64,000 nucleotides of DNA, taken from NCBI GenBank assembly GCA_914767715.1, contig OU612067.1:9610001-9674000 (forward strand), written 5' to 3'. The notes beneath the pieces are model-generated. The model did no database searches, was not told the DNA's origin, and saw nothing but the letters and a program-made list of their open reading frames with translations. Of this stretch, positions 35,035-48,300 are shown one piece after another. Numbering within the stretch: position 1 is the first letter of the stretch; each line of letters opens with the position of its first letter. The translations under genes were made by a program, and so were the position numbers. The DNA is from Membranipora membranacea. Its lineage: Eukaryota > Bryozoa > Gymnolaemata > Cheilostomatida > Membraniporidae.

Positions 35035-36732
35035 CTAAAGCCATTATAAACTAGATAATGTAAACCAGCAGACACATAACATTCTTATTATTTTGATCAC
35101 ACTGAATGTATGATCAGTAAAACCCAGGGCTATCAACTATTTTTGTGGGGAAAACTTATCTTTTGCCCGGGAAAAGTGCATAGTATTTAAAATCTTTGGC
35201 ATAGTCAAATCAATGAATATATTTCCACAAATCACTGGCCAATGATGAAATGTAATAATAGAAAACATTGCGCTAGATGTAGAAATTGCGTTTTTATTGT
35301 GATCATCATTTAAACTGGTTGGTCTTCAATACAGTTAAGTTGCCAAGTGTATCATGCCAAGATTTAGATCGGTTATTCATCAGTATAAGGGCACCTTTAA
35401 GGCTAAGACGTCATCAAAAAATTAGTCTGACGGCTCAGACAGTGTTACGTGAAAATTTGAATGCTATAATACCAAATCTTAGAAACATAGTAACGAGCCA
35501 TATAGGTCAATGAATCCACCTCAGCACAGACTGAACAGTGGCGCGGAGAGACCATTGTGAGGAAAAGCCTAGTGCAGACAATCTCTAACCCTGTCTGCTT
35601 ATTATAACTAGAACAAAGTAATTTGGCAAAATTAGGACTGGGTCTTGTTTGGTCAGTTTTTGTTTCATTCCAACAAACAAGGCTCGTCTAGATAAACCAA
35701 AGATTACCAGCTAACCCAGCAATACTCCAAATCGACCTATATCAGCATCCAATCGGGCTGAGTCATATCTAAATGTCAGTAATTCTCTATAGTCCACGTA
35801 CCTTATGGGATTTTCAGTAAATCCTCAAGTTTTAATGAAAACATATCCAACACTGCATTTGGAGTGCTGGTTATGTGTAATAATGCTTAGGCACATGCAT
35901 GTAAGCCTGGAGCTTGTTTTAATCATATCTGTGTTATCAATTAACGAGTAATATACTCAGGGATGATTATTTTAGTTTGCACTAAGCCATGTGGGTAGTT
36001 GTCCCCTCCTACAAAATTAGCTGACAACTCCTGACAATAATTTCTCTGGACCTTCAAACCACCCTCTCTGTTCAAACCCACCCAAATCTAATCCTTTCCC
36101 ACATATTTGCTATAAGATTTTAATTTTGAATGATTTTGGTTTTGTATTTCTGTCCCATTTTGTTCTATGGCTAGCAATTCAAAACAATTGGTCGAAAAAT
36201 CCCGGTTTTTATAGAAAATTCTTGAGTCATTTACATTGTAGTAAATCACAACTAGCAAGTCTCAAAATAAAAATTAACCAAGAGGATGTTCTGTTGTTAA
36301 ATGAGTTGTTAGCCTGATTTTTATCTAGACTTTTGAAATATCAATCTGCCTCCTCAGAGGGTCAAACTTGTTGCTGTGAAACCATAGCTCCTATCTATCC
36401 TATCTTGCAATCAACACAAACCATCCAGACATTAAGGCCAGAATAATACTGGGTTCTTTGGCTGATTGTCTTTATTGCAGATGAGGATAGACTGTTCTTG
36501 TTACATTTTAAGTGTCACATGGCACTTTGGAGGACCTGTCCAAATACTGCCTGAGCCCCTCAATTCTGCCTAAGGCTCATGTTTGGTAAAGTGCATAAAT
36601 AGTAATTCAGGTGTACTTTTAAATCTCTGTCGACTGCACCAGGCCAACGAAGGTAGAAGGACAATTTTAGTCAATGCCTTATTCATAATAAGAAAAAATT
36701 GTTTGCTAACAACTTTTGAGAATATGATGGGT

Positions 36733-36738
36733 TTTATT
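36733..36738 (-). terminator. Candidate poly(A) signal of secreted gene 37175-39249
   Basis: AATAAA on the - strand about 440 bp after the TAA, at the same relative site as in its duplicate. Confidence 0.5.
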
Positions 36739-37174
36739 CATTATAAAATAACTACGAGTTTGACAAACCTATTTTGACTAGCAAAAATTTGAAATAGTTC
36801 AAACAATGAGAATATATTTAAAATTGTTTCTACTGCCACTACAACTACAGGAAGATAAATTTCAACAGATATTACCACTGTGTTCATATCTTGGACATAG
36901 TGGCTTAAAAATGCCAAGGAACCTACAGCTATCGCAGTAACTAAAATTGTAGATCCAAATAGTAGCTGAATATTTTCGAAGGGGTGTCCAATTACCGGAG
37001 TCCCTTAACTTAGTGCGATTGATACAAATGATAAAAAGGTTGTTTGTATAATAAAATAACGGCTTTTCTGGGATCAGAATCACTACCACTGCGGCTGCTT
37101 CTGATGCTGCTTCTGCCACTGAGTGTACTATCCCTCACAATAGAAGGGGATGATGAGTTTGATGCGGTTGAGTC

Positions 37175-39249
37175 TTAATCTAAAAATAAAACAAAATGAA
37201 ATAAAAAAGGAATAGAAATGTTGTTTCTGATGCCAGGTGCCGGCAAATTACATGAAAATATCAATATTCAATGGCCACAACAAGACACCGCAACAACCGA
37301 CTGTGGAAATAAAACATCACGTTTCCCAACATTTTGATAACGGCTGTTCCAGACAGATTTTCTGTCTAGTCTCACCACAATCCTAGATCTTTCAAAAACA
37401 TTTACAGTGAAAATTTTTAATGCTTCTGTAAGCTGGATTCTGGATTCAGAATTCTGGATAAGGGATGGGTTATAAAGTGCGTTTTTTCATCTTAGGTATA
37501 TTGTGTTTGAATCGTTTGGTCTAAACTTAAGCAGCTGGGAAAGCAAACATGAATGGCTGTAGAGGTATCCCAAGTGATGTAATGAGAGAGAAAACTCAAA
37601 GATTGTACTTTCAACCTTAGATCACTGCAGAATTCTGATCTGATACTTTGTGCACCATATGTAAAAACGTTGATAGATTACTGGTTTCTAGGACAAGCAC
37701 CTACACTATATACTCACGGTACTGGTAAGCTTCCTTAGACTCCTCCGCTTCTGGGTGAGCGACTTCCTGTGGCCAGAAGTTACAGTTATCTCCAGTACAC
37801 CATCCCCAACTTATAGTACGCTCCACATTAGCATATCGTGTGTGTTTACAGTTAGCTTTGTTATAACCGGCGTTCAATGAGTAATTAGTAGGGGAGCATC
37901 CAGAGTAAACCTATAGAGGCCAATATTCAACGATGTTTAATGATGTGTACAAGGGAACACAACAGAACTATATTATGTATGCTGCATAGATGGTCTTGGG
38001 AACTTTCTATTAAACAGGTGATCGAGTCCAAAAGAAAAGACGAAACTTAAAAATCTGATAATTAATTGTGTAATTGTAATTGTAATTGTGTAAACTTACC
38101 AGCCCATTCATCCAGGTGTTATTTAGCCCCTCTGGGTTTATGTACTGTACATTTTGACAGTAAGGTCGACTAAATCGACACACCTGTTTAACAGGATGAC
38201 ATGTGGGCTCCTCATCAAACGGTTTGTTATTATTCTTAGCGTTGAGAAGACATGTACTTCGGTTATATGTCCAGCATGATTGGTTAAAACTAAAACCTTC
38301 TCCGTAATTGCGTCTCACCATCAAGTCTGCACGATAAAATTGAAAATATGATATTCTAACTTTTCTGCTGTGCAAGGACAAAGATACTAGCTGGATTCTG
38401 ACAAATCATTGGATGAGTGCTAAATGTAATCATGTCAATGCCAAGAGAAAAAACACTAATGCCAGACACATATTGAAATTGGAAGTTCAAAACTAAACTG
38501 CCCATGTTACCTCGATAAACAGCTGATATTTTGTATAACTTTATTTAGTTAGCTCAATCGACCACAAGTATTTCTCAGTAATGAAATCAAGTTATTCAAT
38601 ACATTCATAACAAGTTATGTTTTCTATTTCTTGCGTGAACCCCTTTTACATCAATTGGATTCAATCGATTACATTAACTTGAAAGTCATAAAAAGTAGAT
38701 AATAATATAGCCCATAGTCTGGCCTCCACAGTTTCATTTTTTACCTACCATAATAGTCTATATATTCTGGAGAAACCGTAGGGGTATGAGCATTAGTTAT
38801 CCCGTAATTACCACAGGAAGCTAAAACAGAGTTATCAAGTGATGTCACACAACCCAAAGGGTAACCACTACCTAACCCTGTTAGCTCTGATTGCAACCTG
38901 ACCAATCAGAGCCATTACATCAGCAACCCGACCAATCAGAGCCAACACATAGGCAACCCGACCAATCAGAGCCAACACATCAGCAACCTGACCAATCAGA
39001 GTCGATACATTGACTAACTGCTAACCAGTTCTTTATAATGATACCACCCAGTAATTTTTAGTAGTAAAATTTATCTTTTGCAATTCGATGATAGTATCAT
39101 TTTTTGAGCTGGAGAGAGGTTCAAAAGGAAAACAGCCATAAATGTTTATATTCACTATGAAGAAAACTTGAATCCAACCTACCAATTGCAAAGAAGATGG
39201 CAACTAACAAAATTGCTTCACCAATCTGCCAGTACATTGATTTACTCAT
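37175..39249 (-). CDS. Secreted type II-receptor-like ectodomain protein, duplicate
   Basis: Predicted secreted 187-residue paralogue. Exons: 39249-39183 (signal peptide MSKSMYWQIGEAILLVAIFF), 38820-38749 (linker, identical in protein to the duplicate), 38326-38100 (exon A, 227 bp), 37910-37718 (exon B, 193 bp), then two bases (37179-37178) and TAA at 37177-37175. Exon A differs from the 29-kb gene in NAKNNNKPFDEEPTC and in NPEGLNNTWMNGL. Exon B has VYSGCSPTNYSLNAGYNKANC and keeps all four cysteines and the WCTGDNCN end. It is more diverged in its Cys-rich exons than in its introns and flanks, a pattern worth testing for positive selection. Its own promoter lies at 39650-39850. Confidence 0.8.
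38894..39013 (-). repeat. Four 30-bp repeats with CCAAT cores, intron 1 (duplicate)
   Basis: Same tandem block as 30155-30274; here all four units keep the GACCAATC core. Confidence 0.75.
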
Positions 39250-39649
39250 AGTGCAACCCATCTGCAAAATTAGAAGGATCTGAATATGGTTGGCAGCTTG
39301 TTACGAAAGGTTAGGGAAAGTATGTCTTGATTCCTACCTCTCACCACATGATCACATAAGTTCGCTGAACGGGGAAGGGGAGTTGTTTGACGGAGGGGAA
39401 GAAGAGTTTTGGGGCCCAAACTAGACAAGAAACAATTCAGATTTGACACTGAGCTGAGAGTGGCTTCAAAAGGCCTGATGATGGCTGTAAAAACATGTGT
39501 ATGAACAGTGGGTGTTCACCTGCTCTCAAAAAACGTATACAGGGGAGTAATTAAATAGAATTTAAACATCCTGTACAGATCAGATGCATAGCTTGTTCTC
39601 AAATCTATTTTAAATGGTATAAACAACAAAACATGGTTATCAAACTTAC

Positions 39650-39825
39650 CTCTGTGAAAATCTTTAACTCTCGATGTTAACAGGACAGTATGCCTCCAGA
39701 TAAAGTTTAAAGATAAAGAAGGCAAGAGGCCTATTATATAGGCGCGTTTTGTCTCTGGTAATTCCATTAAAAAGTGAGGCATAGCTGAAGACATATCTCG
39801 ACTGTCCAATCACAATGTTACCTTT
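39650..39825 (-). promoter_or_regulatory. TATA promoter and 5' UTR exon of gene 37175-39249
   Basis: Noncoding exon ends at 39650 (CACAGAG|GTAAGT). TATA box CTATATAATAG at about 39731-39742, with an inverted CCAAT box near 39808. Nearly identical to the duplicate promoter at 30910-31085. Confidence 0.65.
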
Positions 39826-41261
39826 TCGATGATAACATGTGAATGTGTTATTATCTAAACAGAGTGCCATCAAGTGCAGCGACATGCTGATGTCAGAATG
39901 CAGAATCAAAAATCAATTTTCACCAAGTTGTTTGCCAAAGTTGTCTGGGTAGGTCAGCAGAACTGGAACTGTGCCAGAAAATAACAACAAGGTCATCATA
40001 GTGACGGGAGCAAGGGATTTCATTGTTTACAGTTCTTCATAATGTATTGAGAAAGGTCTTCAACAGATATTCTGTCGCTTTCTTTTCTGCTCCGTGTGCA
40101 AAAATATCAATAGATAGCCAGGTTTTCAAGCCTGCTGCCTGCCTTGCTTCACAGCAAACAACTCTGTCTTTTGCTTTTGATTGACTTTTTGGAAATTACC
40201 TCTTTATGCCAGCAAAGCGATTGCTTGTGGATGCAAAATATTCCGAATCTTCCAACAAATATGTAGTTTCCTATCCTACACATAACAGTGATATTCAATT
40301 TGTACCTACTAGCTGTTTGATGTCCTGCCAATTATTTTGGGGTTGTCTGTGATTTACTCTTAGGCTCTCAAGGTGTAATACTACTAACTTTTGATGATTT
40401 GACGCTTAAGGTTATAGATTGAGGAATGAGACGGAGAAGAATGGTTTATGTTGTGATGTTTTTTATTTCAGTCATATCCGTGATTTTATAGTAGCGGCAT
40501 TAGAGTAGCAGTGTTTTCAGTAATCACTTACAATAACCATGGGAGAGCAGCTAGACTCTTCCGAAGACGTTGGCAAAATAATAATTATCAAAGATTTATG
40601 TTAGGCGCTTGTTATCATGATAATGATCACTTCATTCACTGTCTTTTTACATATAAGTGACATTATATTATTTTAGCATCACTCTTTTAGTATTCTTTGA
40701 ATGTAAAGGAGTCCATATGTCGGCACTGTCTAACGTGCATTCAATATCAAGGTATATATTTTACTTTATACACATGTATAATTAAGGTATTTTATACACC
40801 AATCAAGCAAATGGGCTATTGCTGGATTGATAACATTATCCCTTATCTGCCACAAAGGGGTTTGTAATCTCTTGAGGGACAGACTTTCAATCTGTGATTG
40901 ATTTCAGTCCTGGTTTTGCAAGAGTGTCAAATCCAACAATGAAGTTTGACAAAATACTAAGTTTCAATTGATTCATGGCTGTCATAAAAATGTCTTTCCA
41001 GCTTGTTACAGCTATTTATTTAGCAACAAATCAGAACAGCATTCCATGTTTGCGGCTGTCTAGCACAACATTGGTGCAAAGTGCCAAGCCAAAATTAACA
41101 TGATGTGGTAGTACTTTAGATAAATATTGCTGCCACTCAAAAGTCTCCAATAGTGCATGCAAACTCTTTTTGTCAGCATAGTCATAACTATGAATATATA
41201 GCAGCAAATCCTTGACCAATTATGAAAAACAATAATAGAAAACATTTCACTAGGTTCAGAA

Positions 41262-43311
41262 ATTGGCTGAGATGTCGTCAAAATACATGTGAGGTCGCTC
41301 AGACAATGGTATGTGGTTGGGGGATAGAGTAGCACCAACCAGTCAACCAACCGACCAACCGACCAGAAAATGTGGTCCAGATTATATGGTCGGAAGCCGC
41401 CAGCAATAAACACACATTGAAGGCGGGTTTATGCCTGGAGGCCAACTGCTGAATTAGCCATATGAGGCAAAAATCCTTCACGTCATAGACTTGATAATAA
41501 ATAAATAAATTATTATTATGTCTATGTACACGGCCAAGTTTGTTGCCTGGCAAAAACACATGAGAATTGCAATTTGTGATGCAGACTTCTTAGAGAATTC
41601 CAGTATGTAATTCACTGAAAATCATCCAGGCATAAAGGCTACTACAAGTCAGTTCTTTTGATCGGAAACACATTTTCTGGTTGCCAAGAGTTCTAGTCCA
41701 GGCGTAAATGCAAATTCTGGTGCAGGGAAGCTAACCTTGTGTGCATGTTAGGCCTATGACTAGCTCATACTGATGAGGCAAGAGTAGGACTGTGTCAGGT
41801 CTGGTTAGATTTCGTTCTATTCCAACAAACCAAGCTTGTCTAAAACAACTGCAGTTATTTTTTCAAAGCAGAAAAACTGCGTCAAAGGCAGCCCTGAAAA
41901 TTGCAACCACTGAAGTTAGCCCCTATCTACACTCCTGCTGCTCCGTCTGGATCTGTCTATATCATCATACAATCAGGTTTTAACCAGATCTATAATGTCA
42001 CTTATTTTATCTATTTCTTCTCTTATATAAAAAACATAATTTGTCTTATCCTTAAATCTCTGATCAGATAGAAATACTATTAAACAACACGAGTACCTGG
42101 TATGAGCTTCAGTGTGAATGCGTCAAAATTAGAGAAAATGTATCAACCAAACATTACAAATGGAGATTAATAATTATATACTGTACTGTGCAGATAACTA
42201 AACTCAGAGCTAGGTTTTTTCATATACCAGTAAATTACTCTGGGATGTTTATCTGAGGTCATCAATCATTGGTTATTGGTTGTTATTCTGTTGTCCAACT
42301 TGGTAGTGCGCTACTCATCCTAGAAAACTGGAATATGTAGTATGCACCAAATCATTTAAGGGTGTTATTCCCCCCTACAAAAAGAGCTGACAACGCCTGA
42401 CAATAGCAGCTGTGCTTCTAATTATCCTAACCTTATGTGAATTAGTAATTTTGGCTGAAGGTCACCTTTTACATCTGGTTGGACCATGCTATGTTCTCAA
42501 GTAGCTAGCAAACAACATTCGCATGTTCAGGTTATTTCCAGAATGGTTTCAGGTCTAAACTTGAGGATGAGGAAAGACTTATCTTGTTACCGTATTTTGA
42601 AGTGTCGCAGCAAACTCTGGAGGTACTGTTGAAACACATTGCTAAAACACAGAATTAGCACAATTGATCCTTCCTATGGTTCATGTTAGGTGAAGTTTCG
42701 GCCATGTGGTCGTATTTCAGAAGCATATTGAGCACAGAGATATGAATAAAACAAGCTCCAGGATTACATCCATGTGTGACAGCGTTATTACACTTAAACA
42801 GAACTCGACAAAACTTGACTGATTACTTAGTTCTTTATCAAACCAGAGATTTTGCAATTAAACAAACTTGATTTTTGATCTCTAGTTATCAGGTAGAACA
42901 AAACAAACAAGTGACATTTAGATATGACTCAGCTGGAATGGATGCTGATATAGGACGATCAGGAGTATAGCTTGGTTAGTTGCTGGTTACAGTGTTCAGG
43001 GCTACCCTTAACGCATTCTCCACTCTAAAAAAGTGGCTACAGGTGTTCTTGCCAAGCCTAGTTTGATGAAATGAAACAAAATCTGACCAAACAAGACCCG
43101 GTCCTACTTTTCCAAATTATTTTGTTTTAGGTATGATGAGCAGACAAGGTTATAGCTTTTCTGTACCAGGCTTTGGCCTAACCTTGGCTTGTCTCAGCAA
43201 CTCCGTGGTCTGCACTGAGGTGGATCCATTTATCTATAAGATTTGCCTTACTTTGTTTCTAAGTTTTAATGATTTTACTCCACCGTCATCCATATTTCCA
43301 CATACCGTTGT
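41262..43311. mobile_element. Truncated copy of the long-TIR transposon
   Basis: Copy of the 32586-34230 element inside the right segmental duplication. The left end keeps only the inner part (GAGATGTCGTCAAAATACATG and the CGCTCAGACAATGGTATG box). The right end stops at CCACATACCGTTGTC, directly abutting the 5' UTR exon of the + strand pseudogene, so it replaces that gene's promoter. Confidence 0.55.
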
Positions 43312-44836
43312 CACTTCTGGAATCCTTGAGATCGGAAGAATCTTGGTATAGGTCTTCCTTACAGAGGTATGTAATAACGTATTTTTGTTTTAGTTTCACT
43401 GTCAATTATACATCATATATACCTGTTACATGTTGTTGGTATGAAAATTTTTTCTGACCATCAGACTTAGGTTATGCTACCTGGAATACAATTTTTAAGA
43501 GCAGCCGTACACACACTGTTTATACCTACATGTTATCACAGCTGTCTTCAGCCCTTCTGCAGCTCATGGTGGTCAGTCATGTTCAAGAGTCAAAATTTGA
43601 AGTTTCATATTCCGTTTAAACCCTCAACTTCTGGTCCGCTTCCGACCAACCCCCCCCCCACCTTTCCTTTTCAACGAACTTTATGTAATGATGTTATTCG
43701 AGGTAGGAAGCAAAACAAAATTTCTTCACCTTCCAGTAGTCATCCTGCCCATCATAGTCAGCTTTCTAATATTGAGCAATAAACTGCGCAGGGGTATACA
43801 CTATGAGTAAATCAAAGTTCTGCTGGTTTGGTGAAGCAATTTTTTTGGCGGCCATCTTTATTAGTGTTGGTGAGTTTGATTCAAATTTTTTCATCTATTC
43901 TATCTGATATGATGCTAAACAAAAGTCTGCATTTTGTCACTTGAATACTGTGTATTTATAGCCGATATCTGTCAAATCATGAGCATCTAACCACACATGA
44001 ATAGATACAAGTTTTCTGTCATTTAGTTAATTGGTTTAGCTGGTTGCCGTTTTTTATTTTTATCTTTGTCATCTATATGCTGTAAAACTTGTTACTCTAA
44101 CCTAAGGAGGAGCTGACAATTTGTGATAAATCAATGCTATCAGATAATACAGTATGGCAGCTAGTGTGAAAACCAGCATAACAAAACTGTTTGTTCTGTT
44201 TTAGCCTCTTATCTACGCCTGGGCAATTCATGGACTATTATGGTAGGTCAAAAATATTGAAGCACTTATAACCTAGTATTAATTTCCAATAAAATATTTT
44301 CAAATCTCACTTACCTCATGTCCCATTCTGGCAAACCTCTCTAATTATATCTACCAGCCACGTTTCCACCAAACCTTATACCTGGTCAAAGGGCCCGCTG
44401 TTGAACAGGTCAACAGTTTTTGGGGGCTCCAACTAATTACTGTGCCGATACAATCGAGAAAACGTATGTGTGCTATTTAGTATATTGGGATATGAAGTTA
44501 CTATCAATTTATCTGATCTTTGCAGACTCGATTGTTATTGATGAATATGGAGAAGGTTTTAGTTTCAACCGATCATGCTGGACATATAATCGCACTACAT
44601 GTCTCCTCAATGCTAAGAAAACTCACAGACCATATGCTGAAGAGCCATCATGTCATCCTGTCAGACAGGCCTGTTGATTCAGTCGACCTTACTGTCAAAA
44701 TGTACAGTTCATAAACAACCTGGGGCTCGAAAACACCTGGTTGAATGGGCTGGTAAGTAGAATTCTACTTTCTACTCTCCTGCGTATTTTTCAAAAATAT
44801 TCTCTTTAAACCAGTACTGACACAGCTGGGCTTTGC

Positions 44837-45200
44837 CCAGCAGAGCCACCAGTCAAAAATTTAAATAGAAAGTTGTGGCATCAAAACATCTAGCCAGTAG
44901 CTTGGCCCAGCCATCCACAATTAGTGATGACAAATGTTGTTGTTGACCAATCCGGTGGCTATAGAATCTAGCTGAGATCCAACACTAATAAAAATGTTTA
45001 TTAGTGTTGGACCTCAGCTAGATTTCAACGGCACCTGATTGTTCAACAACAACATTCGTCATCGCTAATGGTGGATGGCTGGGGAAGAAGATACTTCCTA
45101 CATTTTGAGTGCTCATATAACTCCATTCAAAGCTACTGGCTAAATGTTTTGATGCCACAACTCTCTATCTAAATTTTTGACCGGTGGCTATGCTGGGCCT
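44837..45200. mobile_element. Foldback (long palindrome) element
   Basis: An imperfect palindrome about 360 bp long, centred near 44995 on AACACTAATAAAAATG/TTTATTAGTGTT. Arms pair CAGCATAGCCACCGGTCAAA-type ends with each other, and the right arm carries about 45 bp of extra sequence near 45085-45130. It lies in the intron of the + strand pseudogene. No coding capacity. Confidence 0.7.
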
Positions 45201-45223
45201 CTAACTCCTTGGCTGGGCAAACC

Positions 45224-45517
45224 GATCATAGCTTGCAAGCTTGAACACGAATAGGTATTGAAAGGGGATTACAAAAAATAGGCATGAATTCAAGCTTTTT
45301 ACCACTGCTGCCACAGCTGGGCTGGTCAAAGCCCAGCTGTGGCAGCATTGGTTAAAAACAAAAAATAGGCATGAATTCAAGCTTTTTACCACTGCTGCCA
45401 CAGCTGGGCTGGGCAAAGCCCAGCTGTGGCAGCAGTGGTTAAAAACTTGAATTCATGCCTATTTTTTGTAATCCCCTTTCAATACCTATTCGTGTTCAAG
45501 CTTGCAAGCTATGATCG
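45224..45517. mobile_element. Second, nested foldback element
   Basis: Outer arms (GATCATAGCTTGCAAGCTTG at the left and its complement ending at 45516) enclose two internal hairpins built on CCACAGCTGGGCT / AGCCCAGCTGTGG. The segment AAAAATAGGCATGAATTCAA occurs twice directly and once inverted. It probably grew by duplication of a hairpin arm. Confidence 0.7.
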
Positions 45518-47270
45518 CAATGTTGTTTATTTTGCCTCGACCTTTTGTTGATATTGGTTTACTCCATATAGTCCTTCAAATTAGTGTCTCGACGCACTCC
45601 TCCTGCACCTTTACCGGGGCCCCTAGGGACTGCTGCTCTTCATACCAGCTAAGCCAACCACATCCATAACAAAACTTACTCTTTTTCCCACAAAAGTAGT
45701 TGACAGCCCCTGCTATTACTGCTCATGCGTTCAATGTGAACAATATTGCATCATTCCTAATGAACGTTATGTATCCGCTGTCTAGTTTATAATGACTTTA
45801 GGTTGGTTCTGGTTGTGCACCACACAACTCTTATTTGGCTGCCGGTTATAACGAAGGCAACTGTAAATACACATGATATGCCGGGCATAGAATGAGTTGG
45901 GGATGGTGTATTGGTGACTACTGTAACTACTGGCCACAAGAAGTCGGTCACCCAGAAGACCATGAGTCTTTATAGCAGCATACCACCAGTGGCATGAATG
46001 TGACCAACGTGAGTATGTGGATCCTTGCATAGAGGTCATCATAAGGTCATCCTGAAAGCCAGGAATCAATCACAACCTGTTCCAATTAAAACTCAATATC
46101 TTTTACCGTTTTGATCCAAATTTCTTGTAGAGATTGTAAAACTTTTACTTTTTCAGTCTCACTAAACTTCTGCAACCATCAATATTTGCCTAACCGGTTT
46201 CTTAAGTTTTGACCATGCATCAAAAAATAAAGAGAAAAAGGTACCCATTTCTCATTTTCAAATAACGAGATTCCTTAAATTTCCACTGTAAACAGTTTTA
46301 GAAGAATTGGGATCGTGGTTAGACTAGGACAGATGATCTGTCTGAAACTGCTGTGTTTATAATGACGTATCATTGTTTTGCTGAAGCAGTGTACATGTTT
46401 GGAATCAGCTTTTTGTGTGAATTTTACTGTTGGAATCAAACTGATCTTAGTTTCTGATAAGAAGTCTTAGATGATGTAATTGAAAAATTGTGTACTTATA
46501 TTATACTTGACAAGTTGGCAAACCCAGAAATCAGGAGGCCCGCGGACGAACTCCACACCCGGAGTTCCACCCTCAGTCCCAGAGTGCGGGTGCAATTCAT
46601 CCCTTGTTTATCGTATTTCAAAGCTAAAACTTGACTGTTCATCTTATGAATTGCATCTTTTTACCAAATTTTGTGAATGATATTGTCTTAATTTGTGCGA
46701 CATAGGGAAGAACAGCCCTAACAACATTGGTAGGTTAGGCTCAGATATTGAAAAGCTGCATACAAACAGTGATGGTGAAGAACGAATACATAGGTATCTG
46801 GACTGTGGAGGTTGCTTTAAAAATGTTCTGAGTGAAGGAAGCTAAAAAAAAAGGAATTAGGGCAGGGTGGGAATCAACCCTAAAAACTGGGAGTCTCCCT
46901 ACCAATAGGGAGACTTGTCAGGTATGACTTGTGTGATGTTTGCAAACCTGAAACAGCTTCCAGACAAAAACAATAATTTATACTTCATCAGACATCTCTA
47001 TGATGATGTCATCAATATTGAACATCATCAGGTTTTCTATTCAAATGTGAACCCAGCTAGATATTTTCTGGCATAGGTCTGCATCAGACAACAGAAGCAA
47101 CAATCCTTTTCCATCAATTTCACTCTTTTTTTTTCGTTTTTAGGGGGCTAAGCCATGACAACATCTAACACAGGCTCACCTACTATAGAGGGTGATGGTG
47201 CAGGCAGCAGCATCATCGGCAGTGGCAGCAGTGATTATTTCTAACTTCAGGAAACCTCAAAAGCACACCA

Positions 47271-48300
47271 TAACATGATCAAACACATCATTTATTAATC
47301 ACGACTTGTTTATAGTTACTACGACAGTATCAGAATGCTTGGCAGTTATTCTGCAACCTTTTCAAAGATATATAGCTAATACTAAATATGCTTTGCCTTT
47401 TGTATAAATTGATCTATCATTTTTTTTCATTTTTACCCTGATCAGAATTGACTTGTCAGACTTGTAGTTATTCTTAGTAAATAATACACAGTAAATTTCT
47501 CAACAGACATCAGAGAGTTGCCACAAAACAGCTCGCTCCTCATGTAATTGCAAAGAATTGACAAAATTTTTTATTCCATCTTTGCTCTATGGCATAGAAA
47601 AATTATCAAGTAGAAACCTAAACGCCTGTATGAGAAATGAGTGGTTTGGTTATTCATAATTGATTTCAGATGGACAAGCCTGGAAGTATTGCCCAAGTAC
47701 CCAATCTGTTATTGGGCATGCTCTATGTAGCCTGTGGTTCACTGCGTACAATGTGGGCACATCTCAATCAAACAGTACCTTGACAACCTATTTACCGATC
47801 TGTTATTGAAAGTATCACATAAACTGACTGAAGGCTATTCACACATATAAACACATGTACATATATCCTCTAGAGAGATTTATTCTGGCCTAACGACATA
47901 TCACAACACCCAGATAATCTTCAGCCAACCTGAAATGACTGCTTCCAAATGATCACATGCATCTCAAAATCATGCATGCAGCTTACATGTGTGGAGTGAT
48001 TGTTGTGGAGATAATTATCCCCCTTCAAACTATCACTCATCGAAAGCAAGCTAATAACTCAGGAATTTTTGAACTATCACTTTTTATTCTAATAACAGAA
48101 CAGCTTCTTGAATAATTGCTCACCAGAGCCGAATAAAAATACTTCATTTTATGAACCAATAGATTTAATACTAAACAAATTTTTGTATGAACCAACAGGG
48201 ATTTTATAAGTGATTCCTTTGAATTAACAGCGTATAAAAAAGATGGCATTCAAAACCGACTAACTTTAAAAGGCTGTGTGGAAACAAAGGGCATAAATAT
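47271..48300. other. 3' flank of the + strand pseudogene
   Basis: No gene recognised. Several blocks are the reverse complement of 21.4-22.3 kb. Confidence 0.5.

Larger units (their letters stand above)
35190..43311. repeat. Segmental duplication, right copy
   Basis: Second copy of the 26820-34230 block, holding the secreted gene 37175-39249. It begins with sequence matching 26820 onward and ends next to the + strand pseudogene's 5' UTR exon. Confidence 0.85.
43312..47270 (+). pseudogene. Inverted, broken copy of the secreted ectodomain gene
   Basis: This is the only family member on the + strand in this cluster. Parts: 5' UTR exon ending 43376 (TTACAGAG|GTATGT), signal exon 43803-43869 (intact, MSKSKFCWFGEAIFLAAIF), linker exon 44205-44242 (shortened so that the frame is lost), exon A 44526-44752 (227 bp; CGA to TGA stop at 44675-44677 within QAC-FSRPYC), exon B 45802-46008 (stops TGA at 45874 and TAG at 45973, the latter with a 2-bp TA insertion) and last exon from 47144 with the family's TAA at 47149-47151. 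The upstream promoter is replaced by the transposon end at 43311, and large foldback repeats fill the intron between exons A and B. All splice sites are still readable, so the decay is recent. Confidence 0.85.
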
